Shown: positions 7,634 to 15,192, counted from the stretch's first letter. The stretch: 60,768 nt of DNA from an uncultured Oscillibacter sp. (GCA_910579435.1 CAJTVF010000009.1:1-60768); one strand, 5' to 3'. Numbers and translations are program-made. The notes: generated by a model not told the origin, from the sequence alone.

Positions 7634-8254
7634 ATGACCCAGATCATTGACCGGGCCGCCTGGCCCCGGCGGGAGCTGTTCGGCTTTTTCTCCCCCATGT
7701 CCCAGCCCTTTTTCAGCGTCACCTTCCGCCAGGACGTGACGCGGCTGTACCAATTCGCCAAGGAGAACCGCCTCTCCTTCTATCATTCCCTGGTTTACCT
7801 CTGCACCCGGGCGGTGAATGAGGTGGAGGCGTTCCGCTATGCCCTCCGGGGGGAGGACCTGGTCCTCTTCGACCGGCGGAACCCCAGCTTCACGGATTTG
7901 AAGCCCGGCGCGGAGCAGTTCCATATCGTCACTCTGCCCATGGAAGAAAATATCCAAACCTTCTGCGCCGCCGCCAAGGCCAAGAGCGCCGCCCAGACCT
8001 CCTTCCTGGACCAGGAGGACAGCCTGGACCTGATTTACTTCACCTGCCTTCCCTGGGTGGAGCTGACGGCCCTGACCAACGAGCGGGACTTCGACCCCGG
8101 CGACGCCGTGCCCCGGATCGCCTGGGGGAAGTATGCCCGGGAGGGGGAGCGGAAGGTCCTCCACATCTCCCTGGAGCTGAACCACCGCTTTGTGGACGGC
8201 CTCCATGTGGGCCGGTTTCACGAGGGGCTGTCGGCCCTGATGGAAGACCTGTAA
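7634..8254 (+). CDS. Chloramphenicol acetyltransferase-fold (CAT-like) acyltransferase
   Basis: 206 aa, the usual CAT monomer size. It has CAT-family landmarks: FRQDVTRLYQFAKENRLSFY near residues 32-51, FTCLPWVELTA and the C-terminal NHRFVDGLHVGRF. The catalytic His is His184 and the structural Asp is Asp188. Classical resistance enzymes read HHxxxDG here; this one has Asn before the His. ATG 7634 is chosen because AGGAGGG lies at ideal distance, although the frame is open further upstream. It is a stand-alone gene with its own promoter and terminator. Housekeeping CAT-like proteins are common in Clostridia, so drug resistance should not be assumed. Confidence 0.85.
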   Translation: MTQIIDRAAWPRRELFGFFSPMSQPFFSVTFRQDVTRLYQFAKENRLSFYHSLVYLCTRAVNEVEAFRYALRGEDLVLFDRRNPSFTDLKPGAEQFHIVTLPMEENIQTFCAAAKAKSAAQTSFLDQEDSLDLIYFTCLPWVELTALTNERDFDPGDAVPRIAWGKYAREGERKVLHISLELNHRFVDGLHVGRFHEGLSALMEDL

Positions 8255-8269
8255 GAAGCTACGAAAAAA

Positions 8270-8298
8270 GGACCGGGAACCTGCGTTCCCGGTCCTTT
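8270..8298. terminator. Bidirectional terminator
   Basis: GGACCGGGAAC pairs with GTTCCCGGTCC, followed by TTTTCC on the plus strand. An A run before the stem gives a T run on the minus strand. It separates the convergent CAT-like and ECF-partner genes. Confidence 0.9.
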
Positions 8299-8305
8299 TC
8301 CGAAT

Positions 8306-10162
8306 TTACGGCTGCTCTCCCCAATACCGGACGCTCCACTGCCACACGTCCGACTGGAGGGTAAAGACCTGAATCTTGCCGTCCTCCGCCTGCCCGAACC
8401 AAACGGCCCCATTGGCGGCGGAGGCCAGGCCGCTGCCGCCGGCAAAGGGCTCCGGGTCCGCCCGGAGGTCCGCCGCGAGGGTCCCCCGCCCACTGCCTCC
8501 TATGGTTTCGTCATAGTGCTCCAGGAACTCCTCCGGCGTGTTCACAACAAACTCCCCGTTGACGGTTTTCACCTGGGCGGGGTAAACTAAAAGGTCCGCA
8601 AGCTCCTCCTTCTGTCCGTCCGCGATCAGGTCCGCCAGCCGGAGGGCGAACGCCCGTCCAGCTTCCGTGGAAATGCCGGTCCGGTTGTACAGCGCATCCT
8701 CGCCGGGGTCCGGGGACTCCTCCGGGCCCGTGCCGTACCGGACGGCGGCCTGGTCCGTCTCGATGGTGAAAACGCGGATGACGCTCTCCTCCACCAGGCC
8801 GAACCACACGGCCCCCTCCGCCACGGCGGCAAGGCCCCTGCCATCGCCAATAATCCAGGGCTCCTGCGGGGTGGGCTCCCAGGTCATGGCCGTGGAGAGG
8901 CCCAGGCGGTTCTGCCCGATCACCTCGTCGTAATAGGGGAGGAATTCCTCCGGCGAGTTCACCGTAAAGGTTCCGGCGGAGACCTCCGCCTGGGCGGGGT
9001 AGGCCAGCATGTTCGCGACCTCCGTCCTGCGCCCTTCCTCAATCCGCTCCGCCAGCAGCAGCACAAAGTCCCGGGCCGCCTCGGGCCGCATGCCCGTCCG
9101 GGCGTACAGGGGGTCCTCAGCCTCCGCCGGGGTCTCCCCGGCGGGCTGGTTTTCCAGCTCCTCCATGCACCGGGCATTCGCTTCCAGAATGGCGTCCCGG
9201 TCCGGCTCCCGGACCGGGGTCAGGGCGGAGTAGACAAAGCTGTCCGCCAGGGCCTCCAGCTCCGCCCTTCCAATGGGGCCGGAGGAAAAGGCGCCGTCCC
9301 CCTCCCGGCCTGTCAGCACGTTCACCAGGACGAAGCTGTCCCCCAGGTCCGCCAGGATCAGCGAGCGGTTCCGGGCTCCCAGGCCCAGGGTGACGGAGGT
9401 CCCGTCCGCCGCCTGAAAGCCCCACTCCTCGAAATCGCCCAGGTCGCCGATATTCAGCGCCACGTCGTCAAAGGTCCCCTTGACGGAGCGGCTGAACTGG
9501 TACTCGATGGTTCCATAGCCCTTCAGCTCCCCCGCGCCCAGCTCCGCGTCGCCGTCGAAGCGGAAGGTGCCGTTTTCGTAGATATAGCCGGAATAGGGGA
9601 CGACGTTCTCCCGGAAGAAGCCTCCCACGGCTTGCGGCCAGGTCTCCGGCAGGACTACCTCCATCCACTCATGGAGCTTCAGCTCATACCTCGCGACGAT
9701 CTCCTCCAGCTTGCCGGCCATCTCCTGGGTGTAGACCAGGTAGTGTCCATAGCGCTCCTCAAAGCCCGTGGGCTCGTTGCCGATTTCAGCGATGATGGCC
9801 CCGTCCTGGTCATAGCCCTCCAAAAACGCCTGCCACTCCGCCAGGGCCCTGCTCTCCGGGGTGTCCGCCCAGCCGGAGAGGCTGACGAAGTCCTTGAACT
9901 CCCGCTCCCCGGGGACCACCACCCCGTCCTCATCCGTCACATACACGCTGTGCTTCTCCGGCAGCAGCACGTCCCGCAGGCCGAAGAAGTTGGCCGCCAC
10001 CGCCAGGACGGACAGCGCCGCCAGCAGGGCCGCCGCCGCCGCCAGGGTCACGATCCACTTCAAGCCCCTTCCGCGTCTCATCATCTCATAGTCCTCCCAT
10101 CGAATTTCCGCGGTCCCATGGACCTGGGAGAAGGTCTCCTGGTAAAACCGTTCGTTACTCAT
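8306..10162 (-). CDS. ECF-linked membrane protein with duplicated C-terminal domain
   Basis: 618 aa. A cytoplasmic N-terminus of about 33 residues is followed by one membrane helix (34-58) and a large extracytoplasmic part. The C-terminal region holds two similar units, about 350-476 and 489-615. Each begins with YxRTG, then a helix, YPAQ, a TF/FV-VN-PEEFL-YD block and GAVWFG-IxVFT. The start overlaps the upstream sigma gene by 8 bp, so by position it is the sigma factor's membrane regulator, though no zf-HC2 zinc finger is visible. The mechanism of any anti-sigma activity is unknown. Confidence 0.75.
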   Translation of the reverse strand: MSNERFYQETFSQVHGTAEIRWEDYEMMRRGRGLKWIVTLAAAAALLAALSVLAVAANFFGLRDVLLPEKHSVYVTDEDGVVVPGEREFKDFVSLSGWADTPESRALAEWQAFLEGYDQDGAIIAEIGNEPTGFEERYGHYLVYTQEMAGKLEEIVARYELKLHEWMEVVLPETWPQAVGGFFRENVVPYSGYIYENGTFRFDGDAELGAGELKGYGTIEYQFSRSVKGTFDDVALNIGDLGDFEEWGFQAADGTSVTLGLGARNRSLILADLGDSFVLVNVLTGREGDGAFSSGPIGRAELEALADSFVYSALTPVREPDRDAILEANARCMEELENQPAGETPAEAEDPLYARTGMRPEAARDFVLLLAERIEEGRRTEVANMLAYPAQAEVSAGTFTVNSPEEFLPYYDEVIGQNRLGLSTAMTWEPTPQEPWIIGDGRGLAAVAEGAVWFGLVEESVIRVFTIETDQAAVRYGTGPEESPDPGEDALYNRTGISTEAGRAFALRLADLIADGQKEELADLLVYPAQVKTVNGEFVVNTPEEFLEHYDETIGGSGRGTLAADLRADPEPFAGGSGLASAANGAVWFGQAEDGKIQVFTLQSDVWQWSVRYWGEQP

Positions 10163-10637
10163 CCTGCCAGTCCTCCCCCAATCGTTCCTTCAGCCGCCGC
10201 CTCGCCCGGGCCAGCCGGGTGGTCACCGTGGAATCCCCCACGCCCAGCAGCTCCCCGATCTCCCGGACGCTGAGCTCCTCGTAGTAAAAGAGGTTCAGCA
10301 CCGTCCGGTACTTCTCCGGCAGGGCCATGACCTCCCGGTACAGGGCCGCCTGCCCGGGCTTGTCGAAGACCGGGGTCTCCGGCAGCTCCTCCCAGGAGAC
10401 CCGGCGCTTGCGCCAGGGGCTTTTCAGCACGTCCCGGCAGTAGTTTACCGTCACCCGCAGCAGCCAGCGCCGCAGGTGCTCCTCTCCCGCAAAGGGCTCC
10501 TTGTACCGGAAGAGGCGCAAAAAGACCTCCTGCACGGCGTCGTCCGCGTCCTGGGGACTGCCCAGGGCGTGAAGGGCCGTCCGGTAGACCATATTCTGAT
10601 ATTGCCGCGCGGCGGCGGTGAAACGGGCCTTGTCCAT
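10155..10637 (-). CDS. ECF-family RNA polymerase sigma factor
   Basis: 160 aa. Region 2 (about 10-75) includes QDADDAVQEVFLRLFR. Region 4 (about 105-155) includes LPEKYRTVLNLFYYEELS and the helix-turn-helix VREIGELLGVGDSTVTTRLARAR. It overlaps the following membrane-protein gene by 8 bp, which indicates a coupled sigma/regulator pair. It differs from the sigma factor at 653-1144 and so is a second ECF system. Upstream on the minus strand TACAAT is present, but no convincing -35 was found. Confidence 0.93.
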   Translation of the reverse strand: MDKARFTAAARQYQNMVYRTALHALGSPQDADDAVQEVFLRLFRYKEPFAGEEHLRRWLLRVTVNYCRDVLKSPWRKRRVSWEELPETPVFDKPGQAALYREVMALPEKYRTVLNLFYYEELSVREIGELLGVGDSTVTTRLARARRRLKERLGEDWQDE

Positions 10638-10830
10638 ATGCCGTCCTCGTCTCTTGTTTGGTTGGGAGTACTCTCACTCATTGTACGACGGGAGAAGGGG
10701 CCTTGTCTCAGGTTTTTGAGAATTTTAAAAATTTTACCGCTCCGGCGGGAAAGGGCCGGAGAAGGGCGCAGGGCGCCCCGGGGCGGGAACGGGAATATTT
10801 CCATTGGCCCGGACCGCCGGGCATAACGAA

Positions 10831-10850
10831 GGGACCGCTTTCGCGGTCCC
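10831..10850 (-). terminator. Hairpin after queT
   Basis: GGGACCGC/GCGGTCCC with a 4-nt loop, 15 bp past the queT stop. The following TTCGTT on the minus strand is only moderately T-rich. Confidence 0.55.
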
Positions 10851-10864
10851 TGTTCGTTCGCGTC

Positions 10865-11374
10865 TCACCGGGCCTCCAGACGGCCCTGGGCACGCAGGGT
10901 CTTTTCCAGCAGCCGCGCCAGGGGGATGCCCAGAAGGCAGCACGCCGCCAGCTCTCCCAGTCCCACGGTCAGCGCGTTCAAGGCGTACGCGGGCCAGAAG
11001 GCACCGCCGTCCTGGACGATGAACCAGGCGATTTCCGCCCCCACGATCACCGCGTTGCAGACAACCGGCGGCAGGGCGGCCAGGTACAGGTTGGGCATTC
11101 TCCGGCTCCAGAGCGCCGCCAGAAGCGTCGCCAAGGTGCCGAACACCCAGTCCAGCATGATGGGGGAGCCCAGCAGGTTTGCCAGGAAGCAGCCCACCGC
11201 CAGGCCGGGAACGGCCTCCGGAAACAGGAAGGGCAGCACCGTCATGGCCTCCGCCACGCGGAACTGGACGCCCATGTACTGCGGGATGGGCAGGATCAGG
11301 GTGGCCGCCGCGTAGACGGCGGCGACGAGGCCGGCCAGGGCCAGCCTCCGGGTGCTGAAACGGGTCTTGGACAT
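10865..11374 (-). CDS. queT: QueT-family queuosine-precursor transporter
   Basis: 169 aa, hydrophobic with about five to six membrane helices. Typical QueT (DUF988) segments are visible: LILPIPQYMGVQFRVAEAMT, FLANLLGSPIMLDWVFGTLATL and VCNAVIVGAEIAWF. QueT is the substrate-binding component of an ECF-type transporter for queuosine precursors such as preQ1. ATG 11374 follows GGAGGAA, and a longer upstream frame lacks support. A 67-nt structured leader precedes it and may be a preQ1 riboswitch. Confidence 0.88.
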   Translation of the reverse strand: MSKTRFSTRRLALAGLVAAVYAAATLILPIPQYMGVQFRVAEAMTVLPFLFPEAVPGLAVGCFLANLLGSPIMLDWVFGTLATLLAALWSRRMPNLYLAALPPVVCNAVIVGAEIAWFIVQDGGAFWPAYALNALTVGLGELAACCLLGIPLARLLEKTLRAQGRLEAR

Positions 11375-11441
11375 GATGAAATTCCTCCATTTTTTTAGTC
11401 TGCCCCTCCTGAGAGAGGCAGGCAGGGTGATGGCACCTGCC
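11375..11441 (-). promoter_or_regulatory. Structured queT leader, candidate preQ1 riboswitch
   Basis: The minus-strand leader can form GGCAGG-loop-CCTGCC and an alternative hairpin CTGCC...GGGCAG, followed by ACTAAAAAAAT that runs directly into the GGAGG ribosome site. An A-rich tail abutting the ribosome site is characteristic of preQ1 aptamers, and queT is a classic preQ1-regulated gene. I could not match a full consensus, so the class is open. Confidence 0.4.
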
Positions 11442-11448
11442 GGGGAAG

Positions 11449-11477
11449 AGTATAGCACAGGGCGGCGGCCTTGGCAA
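11449..11477 (-). promoter_or_regulatory. Promoter of queT
   Basis: On the minus strand, TTGCCA (11477-11472), a 17-bp spacer and TATACT (11454-11449). Confidence 0.65.
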
Positions 11478-11492
11478 GGGAAAAATTTTCCT

Positions 11493-11542
11493 GTCAAAAC
11501 GCGTCAAAAACGCTTGACGGGAATCAAAACCTGTCTTATACT
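11493..11542 (+). promoter_or_regulatory. Promoter and possible operator of the LacI-family gene
   Basis: TTGACG (11514-11519), a 17-bp spacer and TATACT (11537-11542). Two direct repeats, GTCAAAACGC (11493-11502) and GTCAAAAACGC (11503-11513), abut the -35 and could be an autoregulatory site. Confidence 0.6.
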
Positions 11543-11591
11543 ACACTTTAAACGCAGCCAGCGACTTTTTCTTACGTAAAGGATCCGGTCT

Positions 11592-12599
11592 ATGAAAGTC
11601 ACCATCAGCGACGTGGCCCGGCTGGCAGGGGTCTCCACCGCCACGGTCTCCCACACCATCAACAACACCCGCTATGTCTCCGGCGACACCAAGGAGAAGG
11701 TCTATCAGGCCATCCGCCAGCTGGGCTACACCCCGGACGCCTCCGCCCGGAGCTTCCGCACGGGGAAGAAGCGGACCATCGGCTTCATCGTCCCCGATAT
11801 CTCCAACAAGTTTTTCGGCACCATCATCGAGTCGGCGGAAAACGTCCTCTCCGCCGAGGGGTATCACCTCATCATCGCCAACACCAAGGAGAACATGGAC
11901 CGGGAGGAGACAAACCTCCGCCTCCTCACCGCGGGCCTGGTGGACGGGCTCCTGGTCGCCAGCACCATGGAGGACTTCGCCCGCCTGGACGGCCTGATTC
12001 CCGCCGGCTTCCCGGTGGTGCTGGTGGACCGGACCTTTGACAGCCAGAAATACTCCTCCGTCTCCGTCTCCAACTTCCAGCCCATCTACCGCAGCGTCTG
12101 CCGCCTGGCGGCCCAGGGAGCGCGGCGCATCGGCGTTGTCGGCGGCCTGCCCCGGCTCTCCACCACCAAGGAGCGGATTGCCGCCTACCGGGCGGCCATG
12201 AAGGACTGCGGCCTGCCCCTGGACGAGAACCTGATCCTTTACGGAGACTCCATGGAAAACAGCGCCCCGCCCTGCCTGGACCGGCTGCTGGAGCGGGGCT
12301 GCGACGCTATTTTAGTCTGCCAGGGGCTCATGGCCTCCGTCACCATCGCCTACCTCCGGGGGAAGGGCATCCAGCCCCGGCGGGACCTGGAGCTGGTGAG
12401 CTTTGTGGATTATGACACCCACGCGTACGAGTTCTATTACGACCAGGTGGACCGCATTGTCCAGCCGGTGGTGGAGCTGGGGAAAATCGCCGGGGAGCAG
12501 ATCCTCCTCCGGGTGGAAAAGCCCGACGCGCCGGTGGCGGAGCGGGTGCTGACCTCGGCCTACCGGCCCTGGGGAGAGGGAGAAGCGGGTCAAGAATAA
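11592..12599 (+). CDS. LacI-family transcriptional regulator
   Basis: 335 aa. The N-terminal helix-turn-helix is VTISDVARLAGVSTATVSHTI-, with the hinge ending near residue 60, then a periplasmic-binding-protein-like effector domain (about 60-330; IGFIVPDISNKFFG, GLVDGLLVAS, RIGVVGGLP). Family members repress sugar or nucleoside catabolic genes and are released by a small ligand. There is no metabolic gene beside it, so its target is not evident. An inositol operon with a LacI-type palindrome lies far away at 53 kb, and a link is speculative. Confidence 0.93.
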   Translation: MKVTISDVARLAGVSTATVSHTINNTRYVSGDTKEKVYQAIRQLGYTPDASARSFRTGKKRTIGFIVPDISNKFFGTIIESAENVLSAEGYHLIIANTKENMDREETNLRLLTAGLVDGLLVASTMEDFARLDGLIPAGFPVVLVDRTFDSQKYSSVSVSNFQPIYRSVCRLAAQGARRIGVVGGLPRLSTTKERIAAYRAAMKDCGLPLDENLILYGDSMENSAPPCLDRLLERGCDAILVCQGLMASVTIAYLRGKGIQPRRDLELVSFVDYDTHAYEFYYDQVDRIVQPVVELGKIAGEQILLRVEKPDAPVAERVLTSAYRPWGEGEAGQE

Positions 12600-12610
12600 A
12601 CCATTTGCGG

Positions 12611-12645
12611 AAAGCCGCCGGAACATCAGGGTTCCGGCGGCTTTT
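12611..12645. terminator. Bidirectional terminator
   Basis: AAAGCCGCCGGAAC pairs with GTTCCGGCGGCTTT and is flanked by T runs on both strands. It overlaps the 3' end of the convergent XRE gene. Confidence 0.9.
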
Positions 12646-12973
12646 GCCTGTTCTTCAGATAGTTTTTCAGCACCAGCAGGATGCTGCTTTTTTCCTCCTT
12701 CGACAGGGCCCGGTAATCCCGGACCAGAGCCGCCTCCTCCCGGGACAGCTCCAGCTCTTCCAGGAGGCGGCGGTCCGCCGCCGGGGCGCGGCCCACCAAA
12801 TCGTCCAGGCTTACCCCGAAATAATCCGCCAGCCTTATGAGGGCGGCAATGTCCGGCTCCACATTGTGGTTTTCATATTTGTTGATGGACTGCTGGCTGG
12901 TTCCGATCACGTCTGCAAGCTGCTGCTGGCTGAGGCCCATTCCCAGCCGCAGCTTCCGCAGGTTTTTCACCAC
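12626..12973 (-). CDS. XRE-family helix-turn-helix repressor
   Basis: 115 aa from GTG 12973. The HTH is LRLGMGLSQQQLADVIGTSQQS-, followed by a short helical C-terminal part with EEKSSILLVLKNYL. GGGGTGA lies 5 bp before two adjacent GTG codons, so GTG 12973 is chosen; the frame stays open further upstream, but that sequence looks non-coding. It is divergent from a membrane-protein gene whose promoter contains a palindrome, and is the obvious candidate to bind it. Confidence 0.85.
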   Translation of the reverse strand: MVKNLRKLRLGMGLSQQQLADVIGTSQQSINKYENHNVEPDIAALIRLADYFGVSLDDLVGRAPAADRRLLEELELSREEAALVRDYRALSKEEKSSILLVLKNYLKNRQKPPEP

Positions 12974-13044
12974 ATGAATCACCCCGGAACTATCATAACA
13001 ACCACTGGGTGTAAAATATAAATCTATTCTGTTGTTAAACGAGC

Positions 13045-13073
13045 TTGAAAACAACTTATAGTTGTGATATAAT
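13045..13073 (+). promoter_or_regulatory. Promoter with a palindromic operator in its spacer
   Basis: TTGAAA (13045-13050), a 17-bp spacer and TATAAT (13068-13073). The spacer is almost filled by ACAACTTATAGTTGT (13051-13065), a perfect 6-bp inverted repeat. A repressor bound there would block RNA polymerase. The divergent XRE gene is the likely source. Confidence 0.7.
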
Positions 13074-13134
13074 AAGGTGCGTTCCACAGGAGCCTTGCGG
13101 CCTAAGAATTTAAAGAGAAGAAGGAGCGCATGAA

Positions 13135-13983
13135 ATGGGAGGACTGCTGACTTTGATTGGGGCCGCCGGTTTTATCGGGTATTTGATTTGGCTGGTTGTC
13201 CGCGTCCGAAACTGGGACTCCAAAATCCCGCCGGTGATCGGGATGCTGCTGAGCATGGTTATGCTTTCAGGCGGGCTGATGTGGGTGGCGGAAACAGAAA
13301 CGCCGGGGGAGCGGAACCCAGCCAGTGAACGTTCGGAACCGGCGGAAAGCAAAGAGGACGCGCCGGTGAAGGCAGACCTGCCGGTGAAGGCAGACGTGCC
13401 GGTGGAGGCGGACGCGCCGCTGAAGGAAGAGGACGCGCCGGCGGAGGAGGATGCCATTGAGTGCCGGACCCATGAAATCCCCCTCTTTGGCATTGAGTTT
13501 GACTGCCCCGCGGCCTTCGGCACGGAGGGGAAATCCAACGTGATTGCGGAAGATGAAGTAAATTATTCTATAAGTACCGGGGACAGCGCGATCGTATTTA
13601 TGTGTTCGCGAATCTCCTCTCTGAGCAGGACCGAAGAGCTCTTTCATCTGGCGGGAAAGGATCCCGCTATTCTGTATGAGGGATTTGAGAGTTTGGACCT
13701 GGCTGACGAAATCGTCAGCTGGAGCGAGATGTATCAGACCTTTGATTTGCTGGACAGCTTTTCCTCTCCGGAGAGCTATGGCTTTTCCTATGCCGCGGCA
13801 GACGATTCCTTTGGGGAGCTCATTACGGAGCTGGGCTACAAATATAAAAACTATGGCGGCTTTGTGGATGACGGCGGCATTATAAACTTGGTCTTGATAA
13901 TCTCTGTGCCCGAGGATACGGACCGGGAGGACTTTTTTACCCTCTGTGAAACCGTCACCAATTCCATACGCTTTTCCGAATAA
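13135..13983 (+). CDS. Membrane-anchored protein with Ala/Glu/Pro repeat linker
   Basis: 282 aa. Two N-terminal hydrophobic segments (about 3-22 and 34-52) precede a low-complexity linker with tandem VKADLPVKADVPVEAD-type units (about 76-105), then a C-terminal globular domain of about 170 residues beginning HEIPLFGIEFDCP. The domain has features of a small secreted fold but no family I recognise. It is preceded by a promoter with a palindromic operator and is probably controlled by the neighbouring XRE protein. Codon use is a little less GC-rich in the C-terminal half than in surrounding genes. Confidence 0.75.
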   Translation: MGGLLTLIGAAGFIGYLIWLVVRVRNWDSKIPPVIGMLLSMVMLSGGLMWVAETETPGERNPASERSEPAESKEDAPVKADLPVKADVPVEADAPLKEEDAPAEEDAIECRTHEIPLFGIEFDCPAAFGTEGKSNVIAEDEVNYSISTGDSAIVFMCSRISSLSRTEELFHLAGKDPAILYEGFESLDLADEIVSWSEMYQTFDLLDSFSSPESYGFSYAAADDSFGELITELGYKYKNYGGFVDDGGIINLVLIISVPEDTDREDFFTLCETVTNSIRFSE

Positions 13984-14006
13984 AAGGCCGGGGACCTTAT
14001 TCCGGA

Positions 14007-14197
14007 TATAGTCAACGCAGTTGAAAAGGAGCAAAGCTCCTTTTCAACCGGCGGACCGTTGGTCCGCCGGCGCGCAAGGCGCGTATGCGTTTCCTATGAA
14101 GTCAGGCGCAAAAGGCCGCATATGCGGGACGAAGCGCTGCATAGCAGCGCTTCGTTGAAAAGAATCCATTGGATACTTTTCAACTGCGCCGACTATA
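14007..14197. mobile_element. Multi-hairpin inverted-repeat element, family D (191 bp)
   Basis: The outer ends TATAGTCAACGCAGTTGAAA and the matching right end, terminating GCGCCGACTATA, form an inverted repeat of about 21 bp with two mismatches. Inside are further perfect stems: GGAGC/GCTCC, CGGCGGACC/GGTCCGCCG and AAGCGCTGC/GCAGCGCTT. No gene lies in 13984-14336. It looks like a MITE or a structured extragenic repeat; only one copy is in the window. Confidence 0.65.
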
Positions 14198-14294
14198 ACG
14201 CGCATGAAGGGATATGCCGGGAAACGACGCGGCTGTTTTGGGTTGAGCAAACTCTTGCCGCCTGAGCCGGATTACCTCCCGGCCCGCTTTCCGC

Positions 14295-14324
14295 AAAAAA
14301 GGGCGGAGCCGAACGGCTCCGCCC
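14295..14324 (-). terminator. Terminator of the rubrerythrin-rubredoxin operon
   Basis: GGGCGGAGCC/GGCTCCGCCC with loop GAAC, followed on the minus strand by six T. It lies 12 bp past the rubredoxin stop. Confidence 0.9.
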
Positions 14325-14336
14325 TCTGCTGTGCGC

Positions 14337-14492
14337 TTATTCCTTCTCGAACACGTCCTTGCCCATCTCGCAGATGGGGCAGACCCAGCTCTCGGGGACC
14401 TGGTCCCAGGGAGTGCCGGGAGCGACGCCGTTGTCGGGGTCGCCAACGGCGGGGTCATAGACATACCCGCAGGGGCAGACATACTTGTCCAT
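14337..14492 (-). CDS. Rubredoxin with an unusual CxC first iron site
   Basis: 51 aa, typical rubredoxin size and layout, with GYVYDPAVGDPDNGVAPGT and SWVCPICEMGKDVFEKE. Rubredoxins carry one iron on four Cys as two CxxC loops. Here the first loop reads VCPCGY, so the two Cys are separated by one residue, while the second loop (CPIC) is normal. The start follows GTGAGGA. It is the second gene after a rubrerythrin, the natural partner that accepts its electrons to reduce peroxide. Confidence is high for family and lower for whether the altered site binds iron normally. Confidence 0.9.
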   Translation of the reverse strand: MDKYVCPCGYVYDPAVGDPDNGVAPGTPWDQVPESWVCPICEMGKDVFEKE

Positions 14493-14519
14493 TTCGTCCT
14501 CACAATCTTCGTATCACTC

Positions 14520-14602
14520 GCCTCCGCGCAAGCGCGAAGGCTCCCTCACTACGATGCTCGTCCTCTCCCCACCGGACCCGCTAACGCTGGGCTCCGGCGG
14601 GG
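14520..14602 (-). other. Two strong hairpins in the rubrerythrin-rubredoxin spacer
   Basis: The 133-bp gap between the two genes contains GCCTCCGCGC/GCGCGAAGGC (14520-14541) and CCCCACCGGA/TCCGGCGGGG (14567-14602). No reading frame is evident. It could be an mRNA processing or stability element that sets different levels of the two proteins, or a dispersed repeat. Confidence 0.45.
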
Positions 14603-14625
14603 ACCCCTTTTAGGGGATTGAGAGA

Positions 14626-15192
14626 TTACTTGAAGAACCGCTCCAGCAGGCCCTTAAACGCCTTGCCGTGGCGGGCCTCGTCCCGGGCCATTTCATGCAC
14701 GGTGTCGTGGATGGCGTCCAGGTTGTACTGCTTGGCCAGCTTGGCCAGCTGGAACTTGCCGGCGGTGGCACCGTTCTCGGCCTCCACCCGCATCTCCAGG
14801 TTCTTCTTGGTGCTGGCGGTCACCACGTCGCCCAGGAGCTCGGCGAACTTGGCGGCGTGCTCAGCCTCCTCATAGGCGGCCTTCTCCCAGTACAGGCCGA
14901 TCTCGGGATAGCCCTCCCGGTGGGCCACACGGGCCATGGCCAGATACATGCCCACCTCGGTGCACTCGCCGGTGAAGTTGGCGTTCAGGCCGTCGATGAT
15001 TTCCTTCTGGACCTCGGCGGGGACGTCCGCGCCGAAGGTCTTGCCCACGCCGACCACATGCTCGGCGGCCCAGGCCATCTCCGCGCCCTGCTCCTTGAAC
15101 TTCGCGCCGGGAACGCCGCACTGGGGGCACTTCTCAGGGGCGGCGTCTCCCTCGTGAACATAACCGCAGACAGGGCAGACCCACTTTTTCAT
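14626..15192 (-). CDS. Reverse rubrerythrin (N-terminal rubredoxin domain, di-iron peroxidase)
   Basis: 188 aa. The rubredoxin-like iron site is at the N-terminus (Cys6, Cys9, Cys22, Cys25), followed by a ferritin-like four-helix di-iron domain with repeated E-x2-H motifs (EEAEHAAKF, DEARHGKAF). This order is the reverse of classical rubrerythrin and is typical of clostridial NADH peroxidase/reverse rubrerythrins, which reduce hydrogen peroxide and sometimes oxygen. TAAGGAGGAA precedes ATG 15192. A TATACT lies upstream, but no convincing -35 or PerR palindrome was found. Confidence 0.93.
   Translation of the reverse strand: MKKWVCPVCGYVHEGDAAPEKCPQCGVPGAKFKEQGAEMAWAAEHVVGVGKTFGADVPAEVQKEIIDGLNANFTGECTEVGMYLAMARVAHREGYPEIGLYWEKAAYEEAEHAAKFAELLGDVVTASTKKNLEMRVEAENGATAGKFQLAKLAKQYNLDAIHDTVHEMARDEARHGKAFKGLLERFFK

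Noticed and set aside
7634..8254. Chloramphenicol resistance gene
   Set aside because: The catalytic motif reads NHRFVDG rather than HHxxxDG, and there is no mobile context. CAT-fold housekeeping proteins are common in Clostridia.
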